Assembly (NCBI GenBank): GCA_963920525.1
Contig: OY986440.1
Coordinates: forward strand, 12,672,680 to 12,736,679
DNA from: Dichetophora obliterata
Lineage: Eukaryota > Arthropoda > Insecta > Diptera > Sciomyzidae
DNA length: 64,000 bases
Direction of reading: 5' to 3'
The notes below the pieces were generated by a model. It saw nothing but the letters and a program-made list of their open reading frames with translations. It was not told the DNA's origin and did not search any database. The position numbers were made by a program, and so were the translations under genes. Positions 1 to 11,113 of this stretch are shown here, piece by piece. Position 1 is the first letter of the stretch. Each line of letters starts with the position of its first letter.

Positions 1-47
1 TAACCAGCAGACGACATCAAGCAGAACCACAACTGCATTTATCAACA

Positions 48-3000
48 ATGGCTACATTCTCAGAGTTAGTAGCAGCACAGAGTAACACGGGCCAACATAT
101 CGAGCGCCTGATTAAAAACTACAAAAAGGATCCTATAGATAGGAAAAAGCATGCCCGATACTTTCAAGACAGAATCGATCAGCTCAATGCACTCTGGCAC
201 TCATTTGAAGAAAATGACATGAAAATCAGAGTGTCAGAGACTGAGCACAATGACCATGACTATTTCACTACAAGTTACTACGGTGAAATAGAAGCATTGG
301 TCTCAAAATATATTCAACATTTTCAAGAGCACAGGAGTGCATTGTCGCAACATCTCCTGCCAGACTCTGAGTTGGAAGATCACAATCAACACGCTACCAA
401 AGCTGGTTCAAAAGATAAGCCAGAATTGGAGTTGCAAAACGAAGAACTCAGGAAAGTACTTCGTAATCAGATGGCGCTATTAAGCATCATTTCGAAAACA
501 ATAAACGAAATTGATGCAGATGGTGAGCCACAGTCTGAGATATACTGTACTTTGAAGGCATCACTACTCGAGAAGTACCAAGCAGATCTAATCAGTAACA
601 ACTCAAAAATATGGGATTCTACTCAGCTGCACAAAGTGGGTGATTACAATTGGGAAACATTTTATGACATGCAAGCAAAAATACAACATGTCCTAGTGTT
701 CCTAAATCAATACATAAAAAATTCAGCAAGTGTTACTGACAATGGTCAAAGAGCACTGCAAGAAGTCACACAGTTTCAACCAGTGAAACTACCGACAATT
801 ACGCTGCCTACGTTTGACGGCGATCATCTAAAGTGGGTTCAATTCAAAGACCTGTATGAGCAACTCATACACAATCAACCATACAGTACTGTGCAAAAAA
901 TGTTCTACCTCACAGCAAATTTAAACGGTGAGCCCAAAAATCTAATCAAACACTTGCCAGTGTCAGCTCAAAATTACACAACAGCATGGGAGATATTAAC
1001 CAGCCGATATGACAACAAGCGATTGCTCGTCACAGCATTACTGAATCGACTGATGGCACAAGCTAGCATAATTCATGAGTCGGTGCATGCTATTAAATCT
1101 CTTCATGATACAACAAAAGAATGCATATATGGGCTTAGTGCGATAGGAATACCAGTGTCAACGTGGGACGCGATTCTTGTGCACATAATTATTAAAAAAT
1201 TAGATCGGTCAACTCACACGGCCTTTGAACAATCGCTGAGCAACTCACGGGAACTTCCATCAGTCCAAGAAATTCTCAGTTTCCTTGAGAGCAGATTCAG
1301 TTCATTAGAAACACTAAACAAATGCACAAATAAAAGCTATGAGAAGGCACGACATAACGCAGCGTCCATGATCACTTCAACAGTAGCAAAACAGTGTCCA
1401 GCTTGCAGTGGTGCCCATCCAATATTTTCGTGTTTGGTATTTAAAGAAAAATCCATTAGCCAACGCTACGACATTCTAAAAAGGAACAAACTATGCACTA
1501 ATTGTTTAAAGAACGGTCATGAGGCTAACAAGTGTACCAGCGGAACTTGCAGCAAGTGCAACAAAAGACACAATACCCTTCTCCATCAGGAAAGGCAGGA
1601 GGCGGCAGAAAAAAAAGAGGCTCCAAAACCGGTCGCATTGACATCATCAGTTAAGCCAATGTCAAGCTATGTGTTGTTAAGTACAGCAAAAATAATACTT
1701 GCAGCAAATGGTAAAACAATTGAGTGCAGAGCACTACTCGATTCCGGATCCCAAATAAACGCTATAACGTCCAAAATAGCACAACAGCTTGGGCTGACAC
1801 TTAAAAGTTCATCCCTATCTGTTGAAGGTATCGGCAGACAGAAACAGTTTGCCAGTCATCGCGTTCACGTCACTTTTCACTCTTGCAATAGTGGATTCAA
1901 GGCTCCGTTGGAAGCTTACGTATTTCCGCAGATTGTGGGTACCCAACCGTCAAAATTCATTAACATATCATCGTGGGCCATACCCCAAAATCTACAACTG
2001 GCTGACCCACAGTTCAATAACCCAAGCAAAATTGACATCCTATTAGGTGCTGAATTCACACATCAAGTAATGTCAATGGGACAAGTTAAACTAGCAAAGG
2101 GCTTACCAGTTCTTCAGAAAACCGTTCTTGGATGGGTTCTATCTGGAAAAATCGATAATGAACAACGAAAATCAGCAACATGCGGAGTTTTAGCTGACGA
2201 TTACGATAACCTAAATAACGCTGTTGCAAAGTTTTGGGAATTAGAAGATATCTCTGAAACGGAGCCACAATTATCAATGTCAGAAAAGCAATGTGAAATG
2301 CACTTTACCCATCATACTCAAAGAGATGCAGCTGGTCGCTTTATAGTACGATTACCATTAAAAGACGATTTATCAACATTAGGCACTTCGCAACAAATTG
2401 CTTATAATCGATTCATATCTCTTGAAAAACGCCTAGCAAAAGACGTAAAACTCAAAAACCAATATAGTCAATTCATGGATGAATACAAAGCATTGGGACA
2501 CATGACAAAGGTGAATCCTAATGACGTGTTGCATCCAAATTACTTCATTCCACATCATTGTGTTTTGCGACCTGAAAAAAGCACAACAAAGTTAAGAGTG
2601 GTGTTTGACGCGTCATGCAAAACATCAACTGGACTATCATTAAATGACGTAATGTACAAAGGTCCAACGGTGCAGAGTGATCTGTTTGCAATACTTCTCC
2701 GGTTTCGTATGCCAAGATTTGTTTTCACAACCAACATCGAGAAAATGTATAGACAGATTCGAATTCATCCTGATGATGAAAGATTTCAATTAATCTATTG
2801 GAGAAGCAGTTCGCAAGAGTCAATGGACGTGTATAAACTTCAAACAGTTACTTATGGAACACGAGCAGCACCATTCTTGGCAACAAGATGCTTACAAGAA
2901 CTAGCACTTATCAATAGGGAAACACATCCATTAGGCAGCCAGGCACTTGATAAAAATTTCTATGTTGACGATGGTTTGGCAGGAGCAGACAATCTTCAGG

Positions 3001-5072
3001 AAGCAAAGGCTATTCAAGATCAATTATTAGAGATATTGACGAAAGCAGGGCTTCATTTACGGAAATGGTGCTCTAATCATCCCAAGCTTCTTCAAAGTAC
3101 ATCCATCGAAAACCAGGAAGTGGATTTAGACTTTAGAAATGAAGAAGAGTCAACCATTAAAACATTAGGGCTTTCATGGGCACCAACAAGCGACAATTTT
3201 CAAATTACTACAAGATTAAATACTGTGCAGCGTGTCACAAAGCGCAGCATAACATCTGACGTAGCACACATTTTCGACCCATTGGGACTCATAGGACCAG
3301 TGGTGGTAGCAGCCAAAATATTCATTCAGCAGTTATGGAAGCTACAACTTCAATGGGATGAAGCACTTCCAATAGCAATGCTCACGTCATGGATCAAGTT
3401 CCGCAACAGCCTGGATCAATTAGACAAATTAAGGATCCCTCGCCACATTTTTGGACACAATGTGCCTCACTCAATACAGCTTCATGGTTTCGCAGATGCA
3501 TCTGAAAGAGCATATGGAGCAGCAATATACATTCGAACAGTGTTTAAAAACAAAAGCATATCGGTCAGGCTTCTCTGCTCAAAATCAAGAGTAGCACCGC
3601 TTAAAACACAAACCATTCCGCGGTTAGAGCTGTGTGCATCTCTACTGTGTACCGAACTAATGGCTCGAGTTAAAAACGATCTTGGGTATCAAAACACCAT
3701 TACTCACTTTTGGACTGATTCACAGGTAGCATTAGCTTGGATAAATCGATGCCCATCAACACTCCAGACATTTGTATCCCACAGAGTGGCTAAGATTCAG
3801 AAACTTTCACTAACTGAACAATGGCATCACATCTCTACTCTTCACAATCCTGCAGATATATTATCTAGAGGAGCTCATCCAGAAGAAATGATGAAACCTC
3901 AGTTCAACCTGTGGTTTTATGGTCCTGTTTTTCTACATCAACAAGATTACACTTGGCCCGCATCCATTCAAAAGAATATCATCATAGAAGACCTTCCTGA
4001 AATCAAAAAGGTTAATCAAGTCATAGCCACGGTAGCTACAGCTGCAGGAGAGTCAGACAATATTATATACTACATAAAGGCACGAGAATCGTTTAAAACC
4101 CTACAGCGTGTTGTTGGATACATTCAACGATATATAAAAAATTGCAAAGGGGCTCAGCGTTCCCAAGAACTGTCATTAAGCCCAAAAGAGCTCGATGCAG
4201 CACTTAAGACTATAGTAAAAATAGTACAAGAACAAGACTTCAATGAAGAAATCAAACAGTTGAAATCAAATAAAACTGTTATCAAAAACAGTTCAATCAC
4301 GTCTCTCTCGCCATTTCTGGATGAAAATGGAATCATTCGAGTAGGAGGACGTCTAAATTCATCTTTGCTTCCATATGATACGAAACATCCAATGATGCTG
4401 CCATACAACGACCCTATAGTGAAACTAATTTTGCGAGATGCACACAATGACACTATGCACAGCGGGCCACAAGCACTATTGGCAAATATTCGGCAACGAT
4501 TTTGGCCTATCAAAGGAAAATTAATGGCAAGATCCATAGTGCAAAGGTGTGTTCGATGCACCAGAACAAAGCCTACAATGTGTCAACAATTCATGGGAAA
4601 CTTGCCTGCAACTAGAGTTTCCCCATCAAGGCCGTTTATAAACTCAGGTGTTGACTTCTGTGGCCCACTGTGGGTCCACTACAAAATAAGAGGAAAGAAA
4701 CCACACAAAATATATATTGCAGTCTATTGCTGTTTCGCCACGAAGGCTGTCCACTTAGAGATCGTAACAGATCTGACCACTGATGCATTCATTGGTTCAT
4801 TAAAACGATTCATTTCTCGTAGAGGTCATTGCCTTAACCTTTATTGTGACAACGCTACTAATTTCGTTGGCGCCAGCAATCAACTTCAAGAAATAAATCA
4901 ATCATTGTTCGGAAAAGGGAGTAGCGAAAAAATAATAAACGCGTGCAGCTCACAAGGAATTTCAGTTTATCCCTCCAAGAGCTCCGCATTTTGGAGGTCT
5001 TTGGGAAGCAGCAGTGAAGTCGGCAAAGAGATTACTTCTTCGAAGCGTAAATACGGCATCATTAACTCATGA
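48..5072 (+). pseudogene. BEL/Pao gag-pol polyprotein, frameshifted in the integrase
   Basis: The 1674-residue reading frame starts at the first ATG. Visible domains in order: a DUF1759-type Gag segment around residues 250-400 (LPTFDGDHLKWVQF); cysteine clusters about 450-505, including a CCHC knuckle CTNCLKNGHEANKC; an aspartic protease with LLDSGSQ near 563; reverse transcriptase with the YVDD box at about 972-975; RNase H with GFADASERAYGAA near 1147; an integrase HHCC zinc region about 1465-1505; and an integrase core with GVDFCGPL near 1534 and DNATNF near 1601. After about nt 4955 the frame turns to nonsense and stops at 5072, while integrase homology continues in the frame that runs to 7386. 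One small indel therefore breaks the integrase before its last catalytic residue. Gag-Pol makes virus-like particles, copies RNA to DNA and integrates it. Confidence 0.9.
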
Positions 5073-7386
5073 AGAATTAGAAACGGTTGTCATAGAAATT
5101 GAAGGAATTCTCAACTCTAGACCAATCACACCTATGTCCACCAATCCAAACGATCTAAGCGCTCTTACACCGGCACACTTCATCATTGGTGAATCTCTGA
5201 CTAATCCAGTAGACGCAAGCACTAGTGTGTCCAAATCAACATTGCACGACCGGTGGAATGCAGTCAAGCGGATTAAACAAGAATTCTGGACACGATGGAG
5301 TCAAGAATATCTGACGGAACTTCAGCACCGATACAAATGGAAAGAACGAGTTCCCAACATACAAGAAGGAACCTTAGTCATAATCAAAGAAGACAACGTA
5401 CCACCATTGAACTGGCCACTAGGACGAATCACACATGTATATCCCGGAAAGGATGGAATTGTCAGAGTGGTTGATGTGAAAACAGCTACTGGAAATTGTA
5501 AACGTCCAATCCATAGACTAGCTCCGCTCTTTCCAGAAGATATTAAAGATAATTTCACAGAGCCAAGCGAAGAGCTGCAAAAGGAAAAAATTTACAACAG
5601 GGACGATGATCAAGAAATCTCTCCTATACCATCAAAACGACGACGTTTACCCATCTCAAACATCGTCACAACCATATTGGTAACGCTGTTACTGCTACCA
5701 CTAGCTATAGCAAATCCAATTAATGTAACCCAATTTCAATTAAATCCAGGCATACATTTCGAAGAAATAGGTTCAGCAAAAATAATAACATCAAGATGGA
5801 ATTTGATTGTCTACTACGACCTTTTACCATTTTATAAAGAATTAAATGTCTTACGCACTGGTATTACAACACTGCAACGTCATTGCAATCAAAGTGCACC
5901 AAACCCAATATGTGAGTTTTTTGTGAACTACTTTCAAAATGCTCAGCAAGAGATCGGTTCAGAGTTTAAAATGCTATCTATGAAGCGAGTAAAAAGAGGG
6001 GCACTAGATTTTGTTGGAAACATTGGCAACTCACTGTTCGGAGTGCTCGACTCTAACTATGCGAATAAAATGTCAGATACCATTAATCATTTAAAAAACA
6101 ATGATGACTACCTGCGCGAACTCCTGCAAAACCAAACTTCAGTTATTGACTCTACCATCAACATTATTACAAAAAATCAAGTTATTACAATGCAAAAGTT
6201 TAAAGATATCGATAACCACATCGACAAAATGATGAAGTTACTTAAAGATCAAGAAGTAAGCAATAGTGATGCGACCCTCACAGCTCTATGTCTACAAATG
6301 TCAATAATAATATCAAATCTTCAACGCATACAATCTTCAATCATCGATGTTCTAACAGACACACATCATGGAAAAATAAATCCCCTCATACTTACACCCC
6401 ATCAACTAACTGAAGAAGCAGGAAAACTTAAGACTCATCTACCTCCTCAGCTGCAACTACCAGTCAACCAAGACAACTTGTTGCTGCTTTATAGCCTGAT
6501 GAAGGTGGAAGGCATGGTGACAACTGATCACATTGTTTTCAGCATTAAACTCCCTTTGGTTGATCAAAAATATTACGACTTATTTAACATTGTTCCAGTA
6601 ACAACAGTAATAAATAACACGTTAATAGAAGTAAAAATATCAACAGAATTTATGGGAATCAATCCCCACAGAGATGAATTCTTTCCCATGAAAGGTGCAG
6701 ACCTTCAATCATGTACAACTATAGAAACTGATTGCTATTTATGCGCAAAAATACAATCAATCCATAGAAGAGGATCCGATGAATTCAAATGCGAAATGGA
6801 TCTTTTCAACAATGACACAAATCCAAGATGTGACACCATAAAACTTAATAAATCAATTACATGGCATCAGTTAAATAACAAAAACCAATGGACGTATGCC
6901 ACGAAGGAACCCATTCGGCTAAGTGCTGTATGTGGACAAGAAACATTTCAACTAATGCTGAACGGATCTGGATTAGTTCAACTCCAACAAGACTGCGTGA
7001 TTAGAGACAGTCAAATAATCATTCAAGGGCATCAGTATGTTACCACTTCCCGTAAATCAACTTATACAAGCACCGGTGTACCAATAGGAACCATTAAAAT
7101 ACAATCCATCGACGAACTTGTTAACAAACAATACACCACTCAGCTAGAAGAACTTGGAGCACTTCATCGAGAATTAACCAGAAATAAATTACTTAAATTA
7201 CCATCAATAGTAGAATCAACACAGAAACAAACCTGGACAGCTGTATGCATTGCACTTGTATTGACAATTGGGATCAGTGCCTATGCAATCAAAATCTTTT
7301 GGAACAAATACCAGAAGAAAAAACAACCTAAGCCTCCAACGCCACTTCCAAGAACTCAATCCACATTCAATGTCACTACAACATGA
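5014..7386 (+). CDS. Integrase C-terminal region fused to envelope-like glycoprotein (BEL/Pao)
   Basis: This 790-residue open frame continues integrase after the upstream frameshift. LNSRPIT and the following DUF5641-like segment occupy about residues 30-190. An envelope-like region follows: a hydrophobic signal-like stretch at about 213-233 (TILVTLLLLPLAIA), a furin-type RVKR site at about 325-328 followed by a hydrophobic glycine-rich fusion-peptide-like run, several N-x-S/T sites, and a C-terminal membrane segment about 740-762 before a short basic tail. The layout matches the F-protein-like envelopes of roo and other insect LTR elements. Because the frame is continuous, env would be part of the polyprotein or come from a spliced RNA. 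The printed start lies inside the integrase and is not a real initiation site. The env portion looks uninterrupted. Confidence 0.82.
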   Translation: MKSAKRLLLRSVNTASLTHEELETVVIEIEGILNSRPITPMSTNPNDLSALTPAHFIIGESLTNPVDASTSVSKSTLHDRWNAVKRIKQEFWTRWSQEYLTELQHRYKWKERVPNIQEGTLVIIKEDNVPPLNWPLGRITHVYPGKDGIVRVVDVKTATGNCKRPIHRLAPLFPEDIKDNFTEPSEELQKEKIYNRDDDQEISPIPSKRRRLPISNIVTTILVTLLLLPLAIANPINVTQFQLNPGIHFEEIGSAKIITSRWNLIVYYDLLPFYKELNVLRTGITTLQRHCNQSAPNPICEFFVNYFQNAQQEIGSEFKMLSMKRVKRGALDFVGNIGNSLFGVLDSNYANKMSDTINHLKNNDDYLRELLQNQTSVIDSTINIITKNQVITMQKFKDIDNHIDKMMKLLKDQEVSNSDATLTALCLQMSIIISNLQRIQSSIIDVLTDTHHGKINPLILTPHQLTEEAGKLKTHLPPQLQLPVNQDNLLLLYSLMKVEGMVTTDHIVFSIKLPLVDQKYYDLFNIVPVTTVINNTLIEVKISTEFMGINPHRDEFFPMKGADLQSCTTIETDCYLCAKIQSIHRRGSDEFKCEMDLFNNDTNPRCDTIKLNKSITWHQLNNKNQWTYATKEPIRLSAVCGQETFQLMLNGSGLVQLQQDCVIRDSQIIIQGHQYVTTSRKSTYTSTGVPIGTIKIQSIDELVNKQYTTQLEELGALHRELTRNKLLKLPSIVESTQKQTWTAVCIALVLTIGISAYAIKIFWNKYQKKKQPKPPTPLPRTQSTFNVTTT

Positions 7387-7464
7387 AACTTTGCAGTCAC
7401 AACGTTGAGTTAATCATTAATTATTGAATTATTAAATTAACCAATAATTCAACGCGGGGGAGAA

Positions 7465-7974
7465 TGTTAACACACCTGTTAACAAAACATAAGCTATTAA
7501 TATAACTAGGTTATTATAAGCAAAATAAACGAAGCAAAACAAAACATAAGCTATTAATATAACTAGGTTATTATAAGCAAAATAAACGAAGCAAAACAAA
7601 ACATAAGCTATTAATATAACTAGGTTATTATAAGTAAAATAAACAAAGCAAAACCAAAATATAACTTTATGTGTCAACAAGAAGTAGCCCAATAATGCGG
7701 AAGCTACATTTTTGCCTTACATGACACTTTACATTAAGTAGATCACTAGAATAAGTTTGTTATAGCTTGTACTGCAATTAATATTTTGTTTAATAATTAT
7801 GCTTACAACAGCATTTGTGTAGATATATAAGCCAGTTTAATTAATCAATAAAGCCAGAGTAATTTCAGCAACTAAATAAAGTGCGTACTTTTACTTTCAC
7901 AGTTACAATAAGTTCAAGTGCTTATTGTAATTCTACACTGCAACAAGTTCAAGTGCTTGTTGCATGTGTTACAA
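7465..7974 (+). repeat. 3' LTR of the BEL/Pao element (right border approximate)
   Basis: A purine-rich tract (GCGGGGGAGAA) directly precedes TGTTAACACACC at 7465, the expected polypurine tract/LTR junction. Within it are a 57-bp tandem triplication, AATAAA signals near 7845 and 7875, and perfect hairpins. TGTTACA at 7968-7974 could be the inverted terminus, but similar hairpin sequence continues to 8023, so the LTR may be about 50 bases longer. There is no 5' LTR in the window to compare. Confidence 0.65.
7484..7654. repeat. 57-bp tandem repeat, three copies, inside the LTR
   Basis: AAAACATAAGCTATTAATAT begins at 7484, 7541 and 7598, giving an exact 57-base period. Copies 1 and 2 are essentially identical; copy 3 has a few substitutions. 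The unit lies in the U3 part of the LTR, where such repeats can carry enhancer activity in other retroelements; that role is inference here. Confidence 0.9.
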
Positions 7975-8023
7975 AGGAAACAAAAAAAAAACCTAAACTC
8001 AACAAATTTATGTGTTTGTTGAG
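7903..8023 (+). other. Three consecutive perfect hairpins with 8-nt loops
   Basis: Hairpin 1: stem TTACAATAAG (7903-7912) with 7921-7930, loop TTCAAGTG. Hairpin 2: stem TGCAACAAG (7939-7947) with 7956-7964, the same loop TTCAAGTG. Hairpin 3: stem CTCAACAAA (7998-8006) with 8015-8023, loop TTTATGTG. The stem sequences differ but base pairing is perfect and the loop length is constant, which is the signature of compensatory conservation of RNA structure. They lie at the end of the LTR transcript region. Confidence 0.75.
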
Positions 8024-8059
8024 CCTGACGGTTAAGTTTCAAGGGTAAATAAACTAATT

Positions 8060-8759
8060 TGTCCTCAAACAAAGATGAAGAAGTGAATTTTCCAACTAAA
8101 TTTTTAAATTCGCTTAATTTGCTAGGTCTTTACTACATAGTTTAATTTAGAAAGTTGGATAACCAATCATACTACTACGAATCCTAAATGAACCAAAACT
8201 ATGTAACGGAACTCAGTTGACTGTCAAGAAAATTTTGGGAGCATAATTGAATCAACAATTATCAATGGAAAGTTTAAAGGAGAGCATGTTTTATTGTCAA
8301 GAATGCCGATGATCCCAACAGATTCTCCAATTGCATTTAAACGCTTACAATTCCCAATTCGTCTGGCATATGCAATGACTATCAACAAATCTGAAGGCCA
8401 GTCCATGTAAATCTGCAGCTTTGATTTAGAAAGTTTATGCTTCGCTTACGGCCTGCTTAAGAGTTATTAAGCCCAATGATTTGTTTGTATACGCCGAAAA
8501 TGGAGAAACAAAAAATATTGTCCACATGTTGGCTTAACAATAAACAATTATTTACCAAGATCAGACGAACATTGTTGAATAATGAATTTTAAATTTAAAT
8601 ACATATTAAAAGAAATCTTGGAATAAAAAAATATTTTAATTAATTCTATTCATACGCCCCGATGTACAATGGTTTGTGCTTGATTAACAAAAACATAGAT
8701 CATTTGTGTATAGCAGTAAGGCGGTCTGTGGCAGGACAACGTCTGCCCGGGAATACTAG
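8060..8759 (+). mobile_element. Helitron remnant: 3' end plus helicase C-terminus
   Basis: From about 8080 to 8525 the plus strand encodes, with frameshifts and stops, the C-terminal end of a Helitron Pif1-like helicase. Recognisable pieces are EVNFPTKFLNSLNL, PIILLRILNEPKLCNGTQL, LSRMPMIPTDSPIAFKRLQ and RLAYAMTINKSEGQS. Downstream noncoding sequence ends GGGAATACTAG|T at 8756-8760, matching the CTRR-T end of Helitrons. The remainder of the Helitron would lie on the far side of the BEL/Pao insertion, outside the window. Confidence 0.8.
8080..8525 (+). pseudogene. Helitron Pif1-type helicase C-terminal fragment
   Basis: The fragment covers the last helicase motifs, including the RLAYAMTINKSEGQS segment typical of motif VI of Helitron RepHel helicases, then a degraded tail resembling the family's FVYAPENGKTKN-type ending (FVCIRRKWRNKK is seen). 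At least two frame changes (near 8165 and 8238) and several stops make it non-functional. In the family this enzyme unwinds DNA during rolling-circle transposition. Confidence 0.8.
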
Positions 8760-9306
8760 TGTATAATATAATATTCTAAAATATTTGATAAAGTTGAATC
8801 GCCATCCCACTTTAATCCATGATGATGTCTAGTAAGCCAATTTATTGAAGCTTTTTCTTTTGATGATAGCATAGCATATTGAAAACGTGGTAGTTTTATT
8901 ATAAATGTTTTAACTTTTGAGTCATCGTATACTGAAATACTTAGTTCTTTTATAACAAATTCATTATTGATGTGAAAACCTTGTACGTCTATAATTAATA
9001 TACTCTCATCAAACATTTTCTATGATGTTCAGATCAGAAGATTAACTGAAGGAAATTTGTTAATATTTGATCTTTTATATTATGATAAAAGTTCATCATC
9101 TTCAAAGCTTTATTCCATCGTCGTTCAATAAAGATGCATTCACAAGAATCAGGACCGCAAGTTGCATCATCTCTTGACCATGCACAATTAGATAAATGAT
9201 AACCATATTTCGATATTATTTCATTATATAGAGAGGAATCCTTAAATTTAGTTTTTTTTATTTATTCAAAATAGCTTGATGTTCATGCCATATCAGTTTT
9301 TCTTTG
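8756..9306 (-). pseudogene. Unrecognised minus-strand gene fragment, broken by Helitron and piggyBac insertions
   Basis: Reading the minus strand from about 9306, three overlapping frames give LIWHEHQAILNK, then SSLYNEIISKYGYHLSNCAW with a cysteine cluster (CGPDSCECIFIERRW), then after a frame change an 86-residue frame (9016-8756) beginning MFDESILIIDVQGF and ending WLTRHHHGLKWDGDS. It stops exactly where the Helitron 3' end begins. I do not recognise the family with confidence. The IIDVQGF...VIKELSI pattern loosely recalls the first motif of DEDD exonucleases, with Gln where Glu is usual. It could be a transposon or viral-relic gene. Its N-terminal side is cut by a piggyBac insertion at a TTAA site. 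Confidence 0.45.
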
Positions 9307-9307
9307 T

Positions 9308-10650
9308 TTAACCCTCATAGGTCCCTCGAGAAATACATCTATTCGGTCCCATTGTATGCGCGCGCATACACATATATTTTTACTTGTAAAAAAGCAAAAA
9401 AAAAATTAACAACCATTTATGTTTTGTGATTTTTTATGTTTATTACATTGCTTACTATCATATTAATACATTTTAACATCATAAAGGTAGATTTAGAATG
9501 AAATTAATTAGAATATTACATATATTACCTAAAAAAAATTGAATTTTTAACTTTTGTCAATTATTTGTACATTTTTCGCATAAATTGAAATTATGTTCAG
9601 CACAAATGAAATTTCTACACTTTTCACAGCGTGTAGCAAAAAGATTTTTAATGTATTTATATGTGCAGATGTAGCATCGGCCTCGTTTTGATGTACTTGG
9701 TAAATGGCGAATCTCCCGAATTCTTTGAATAACACTGGAAGCATCATTACTTTGAGGTTGTTTTTTACGTTTAGTGATCTGTTTTTCAACGAGATTCAAT
9801 CCAAGCTCCTCGATAAAAAGGCGACGACGAATATTATGGTTCGTTTTAGAATTTTTCCAATTCGGGAACAATGCAATAAACGTCACGAATGCATTCAACG
9901 CACTAAGATAAAGCATGTTACAAAATACTGCCATTGGCCACCGATTGACTTTCCGTTTGCATGTGTACGTAGCCACCATTTGATCCATAGTATCAGCTCC
10001 ACTTTTCGTTTTGTTGTAGTTTTCAATGATGTTAGGCTTCTTCTTTTCACTATTCTCATTTATGCTGACAACAGTGTGGTATGTACTGGTATGTCACATG
10101 ACAACATAACTGCTTGTAATTTATGTTCATATATAACTTCTGTATGATAAATTGGCTCTTGACGCATGTCGAGTAGAACTGAAGGAATTTCAGTCCTATT
10201 TTTCCTTATTGTTCCCAAAATAATCATGCGATTCTTATGTAAATCTTCTGCCAATTCAAACGAAGTGAAAAAGTTGTCACACGTTACATTTCTGTCAGAA
10301 AGTCCTTCCACCAAATCCAAAACAACACGCTGAGATTACGTTCAGGAGTGGCATTACGATTCCGACCAACATAAATTTGTGTGTTGTATGCTTACCAGAT
10401 TTTTGAGTCGCATAGCACCCAAATTTTGATGCCATATTTCGCCGGCTTGGATGGACATCGCCCACGATACGGAACTAACTGTTCATCTACGATAATGTTT
10501 TTTCCTGGTGTGTATACAACTTTCAAATTATGATTCCATTTATCGTATAAATTTCGAATCGGTGCCCATTTTCCACGTACAGAAGTACTTGTAGATGCAG
10601 TGTTGGTCATACGTTGTTCGCGGTCATGATACAAAGAACTACAGATAAAG
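9308..10650 (-). mobile_element. piggyBac-family element, 5' part missing
   Basis: A TTAA at 9308-9311 is followed by CCCTCATAGGTCCC, a plausible piggyBac terminus. The transposase remnant runs on the minus strand from about 10634 to 9557. I found no matching opposite terminus to the right, so the transposase N-terminus and that end seem deleted before 11100. Confidence 0.7.
9557..10634 (-). pseudogene. piggyBac transposase, N-terminally truncated and frameshifted
   Basis: In coding order on the minus strand: 10634-10392 has IRNLYDKWNHN and DEQLVPYRGRCP; 10320-10060 has LSDRNVTCDNFFTSFELAEDL; 9988-9557 has MDQMVATYTCKRKVNRWPMA, then a C-terminal cysteine-rich domain (CYIC, CEKC, CAEH, CEKC). 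These are the DDE-like acidic motifs and PHD/RING-like zinc region of piggyBac transposases, which cut and paste at TTAA. Two frame breaks, near 10350 and 10020, and loss of the N-terminus make it inactive. The zinc-binding C-terminus is well preserved. Confidence 0.88.
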
Positions 10651-11112
10651 TATTGCGCATGTCCGCCATCTTTGCTGTGACGTGCAAGGTGCTCCTTGGT
10701 TGAAACGTAGTCACAATTTATTCATAGGGTATAAATATTTTAAAAAGCCTACATTTTCTTATGAAAACTTGTTTTACTGAAATGAAATAAATATTGTTAT
10801 ATAAAGCACATGTCCGAAATAAAGTAAATATATTTTTTAGTACTGTTTGTGAAGAAAAATTTGCATATTTTGTAGGGGTGCTTTTTCCCCTTTTTACCGA
10901 TTTACACAAAAAGTGGCTACGTTGCTTGATCTGCTTGACAGAATTTTGACTGTTTGTTCGTTTTCATTTTGCTATCTTCGTCACTTTTCTACATTTTCTT
11001 TTGAATGTATTCATCAAGTGTCACATTTGACGAGCACCAATGACGAGGTGCGCAGTAAATTTTGTTTGTTGCGCCTGTAATACTTTACCTGTAGCTCTTT
11101 GTATCATGATAG
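10651..11112. other. Non-coding gap between piggyBac relic and P-like element
   Basis: AT-rich sequence with stops in all frames. I see no gene, no clear terminal repeat and no RNA gene here. Confidence 0.6.
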
Positions 11113-11113
11113 C

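Larger units (their letters stand above)
1..8030 (+). mobile_element. BEL/Pao (roo-like) LTR retrotransposon with env, 5' LTR outside window
   Basis: A near full-length BEL/Pao element lies on the plus strand: gag-pol from 48, integrase C-terminus and env-like region to 7386, polypurine tract about 7453-7464, and a 3' LTR starting TGTTAACA at 7465. The 5' LTR and primer binding site are not in the window; the first 47 bases show no TGG-initiated site. The fused gag-pol-env layout resembles Drosophila roo. The right border is uncertain: coding sequence of a Helitron helicase resumes near 8080, so the LTR ends somewhere between about 7974 and 8060. The element therefore sits inside a Helitron. 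Confidence 0.85.
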
